Origin: a virus
Length of the DNA: 32,443 nt
IMG/VR virus record: IMGVR_UViG_3300032288_001826
Coordinates: 1-32,443 of that record
Strand: one strand, 5' to 3'
The translations under genes were made by a program, and so were the position numbers. Positions 32,071-32,443 of the stretch are shown here, piece by piece (position 1 is the first letter of the stretch; every line of letters starts with the position of its first letter). A model generated the notes under the pieces. It worked only from the letters and a program-made list of their open reading frames with translations. It had not been told where the DNA came from and did no database searches.

Positions 32071-32122
32071 TGATTACAAAATCAAGTTTTTTTGTTAAAA
32101 TCTGTTAAAATTTTAACTTTTT

Positions 32123-32143
32123 AGGCCCTTCGGGGCCTTTTTT
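32123..32143 (+). terminator. Strong rho-independent terminator of the early region
   Basis: AGGCCC (32123-32128) and GGGCCT (32133-32138) pair around a TTCG tetraloop and are followed by a T run to 32143. A perfect 14-base palindrome GTTAAAATTTTAAC lies just upstream at 32104-32117, and another GTTAAAAT precedes it. This ends the transcript carrying the recombination genes. Confidence 0.9.
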
Positions 32144-32320
32144 CGTTTCCCTCCGTTTACACCGTTACGGGTAAAACATTGAAACTCACACGTTTGCGAT
32201 TACGGAACGCGTAACAAAAAAAAATAGAGATATATATAAATACATAAAAATATATAAAAATATAGTAAAAAATACATAAATATATATATATATATATAAA
32301 TATAACTATTAACTTAATAT
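32144..32320. other. Non-coding AT-rich tract, possible replication origin
   Basis: No gene is seen. After the terminator come short inverted repeats, TTAC-GG-GTAA near 32165 and TTACG-GAACG-CGTAA at 32200-32214. Then an almost pure A/T stretch (about 32216-32329) holds TATATA and ATACATAAA repeats and runs into the T run of the end repeat. A low-stability A/T tract beside dyads fits a DNA-unwinding element of an origin. It could also be only an AT-rich spacer. Confidence 0.4.
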
Positions 32321-32443
32321 ATTTTTTTTTTGTCACTACTCAGGAACCACCACAAAAATCAAACCTTCCAGATATGTAACGGTAGCATGCACCCCCCCGA
32401 GGTTTTGTTCCCATTTTTGCCCATTATCGGTCCGTTTTGTCAC
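32321..32443. repeat. Exact direct repeat of contig ends (copy 2 of 2)
   Basis: Identical to 1-123 over all 123 bases. Its presence at both ends shows that the contig closes on itself; see copy 1. Confidence 0.95.

Noticed and set aside
1-32443. CRISPR array, tRNA genes, integrase, repressor
   Set aside because: No regular spaced repeats, no cloverleaf-like sequences recognised, and no tyrosine or serine recombinase or repressor-like gene in any supported frame.

Overview
The window looks like a complete genome of a tailed, siphovirus-type phage of a Bacteroidota host, about 32.3 kb. Bases 1-123 are repeated exactly at 32321-32443, so the contig closes on itself. It is either a circular assembly of a circularly permuted genome or a molecule with short direct terminal repeats. 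Every supported gene is on the + strand, and stop/start overlaps (ATGA, TAATG, TAGTG) are frequent. Start codons are preceded by A-rich sequence rather than Shine-Dalgarno motifs, and the promoter-like sites fit the Bacteroidota TTTG / TAnnTTTG pattern. Both traits point to a Bacteroidota host. No integrase, repressor, DNA polymerase, tRNA or CRISPR array was seen, so a lytic phage that borrows the host polymerase is the simplest reading.

Layout. (1) 1-294 is a non-coding leader with repeated AGTGTYAA sites and a small hairpin. (2) 295-3118 holds a 2-oxoglutarate/Fe(II) oxygenase, a small phage protein, SSB, and the small and large terminase subunits. (3) 3132-10590 is a tail module: small unknown genes, a probable tail assembly chaperone with a -1 frameshift site, the tape measure protein and two distal tail proteins. 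(4) 10593-11477 is a GT-A glycosyltransferase. (5) 11482-18782 is the head module: portal with a zinc ribbon, MuF-like protein, scaffold, major capsid protein and connectors. (6) 18786-21228 has two paralogous tail-tube-like genes separated by a hairpin, then a three-repeat fibre-like protein. (7) 21230-22302 is a lysis module: small membrane proteins around an M15 peptidase endolysin. A terminator follows at 22323-22355.

(8) 22367-23752 is an SF2 helicase. (9) From 23839, behind a promoter-like site, comes the early region: five small unknown genes including one with 12 cysteines, a VRR-NUC nuclease, a primase-helicase, a membrane-anchored protein and a DnaA-domain-IV-like HTH protein. (10) 29444-29830 is an AT-richer one-gene island framed by related inverted repeats that looks acquired. 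(11) 29969-32070 sits behind a second promoter and ends in a RecE-like exonuclease and a Rad52-like annealing protein. (12) A strong terminator and an almost pure A/T tract (32216-32329) close the circle and may include the origin.

Together the early genes open, prime and recombine DNA. The late genes build and fill the capsid and a tail of roughly 135 nm (904-residue tape measure at about 0.15 nm per residue), then lyse the cell. Unusual points are the order of the late modules (tail-tip genes between terminase and portal), the predicted chaperone frameshift, the duplicated tail tube gene, the hydroxylase plus glycosyltransferase pair, and the repeat-framed island.
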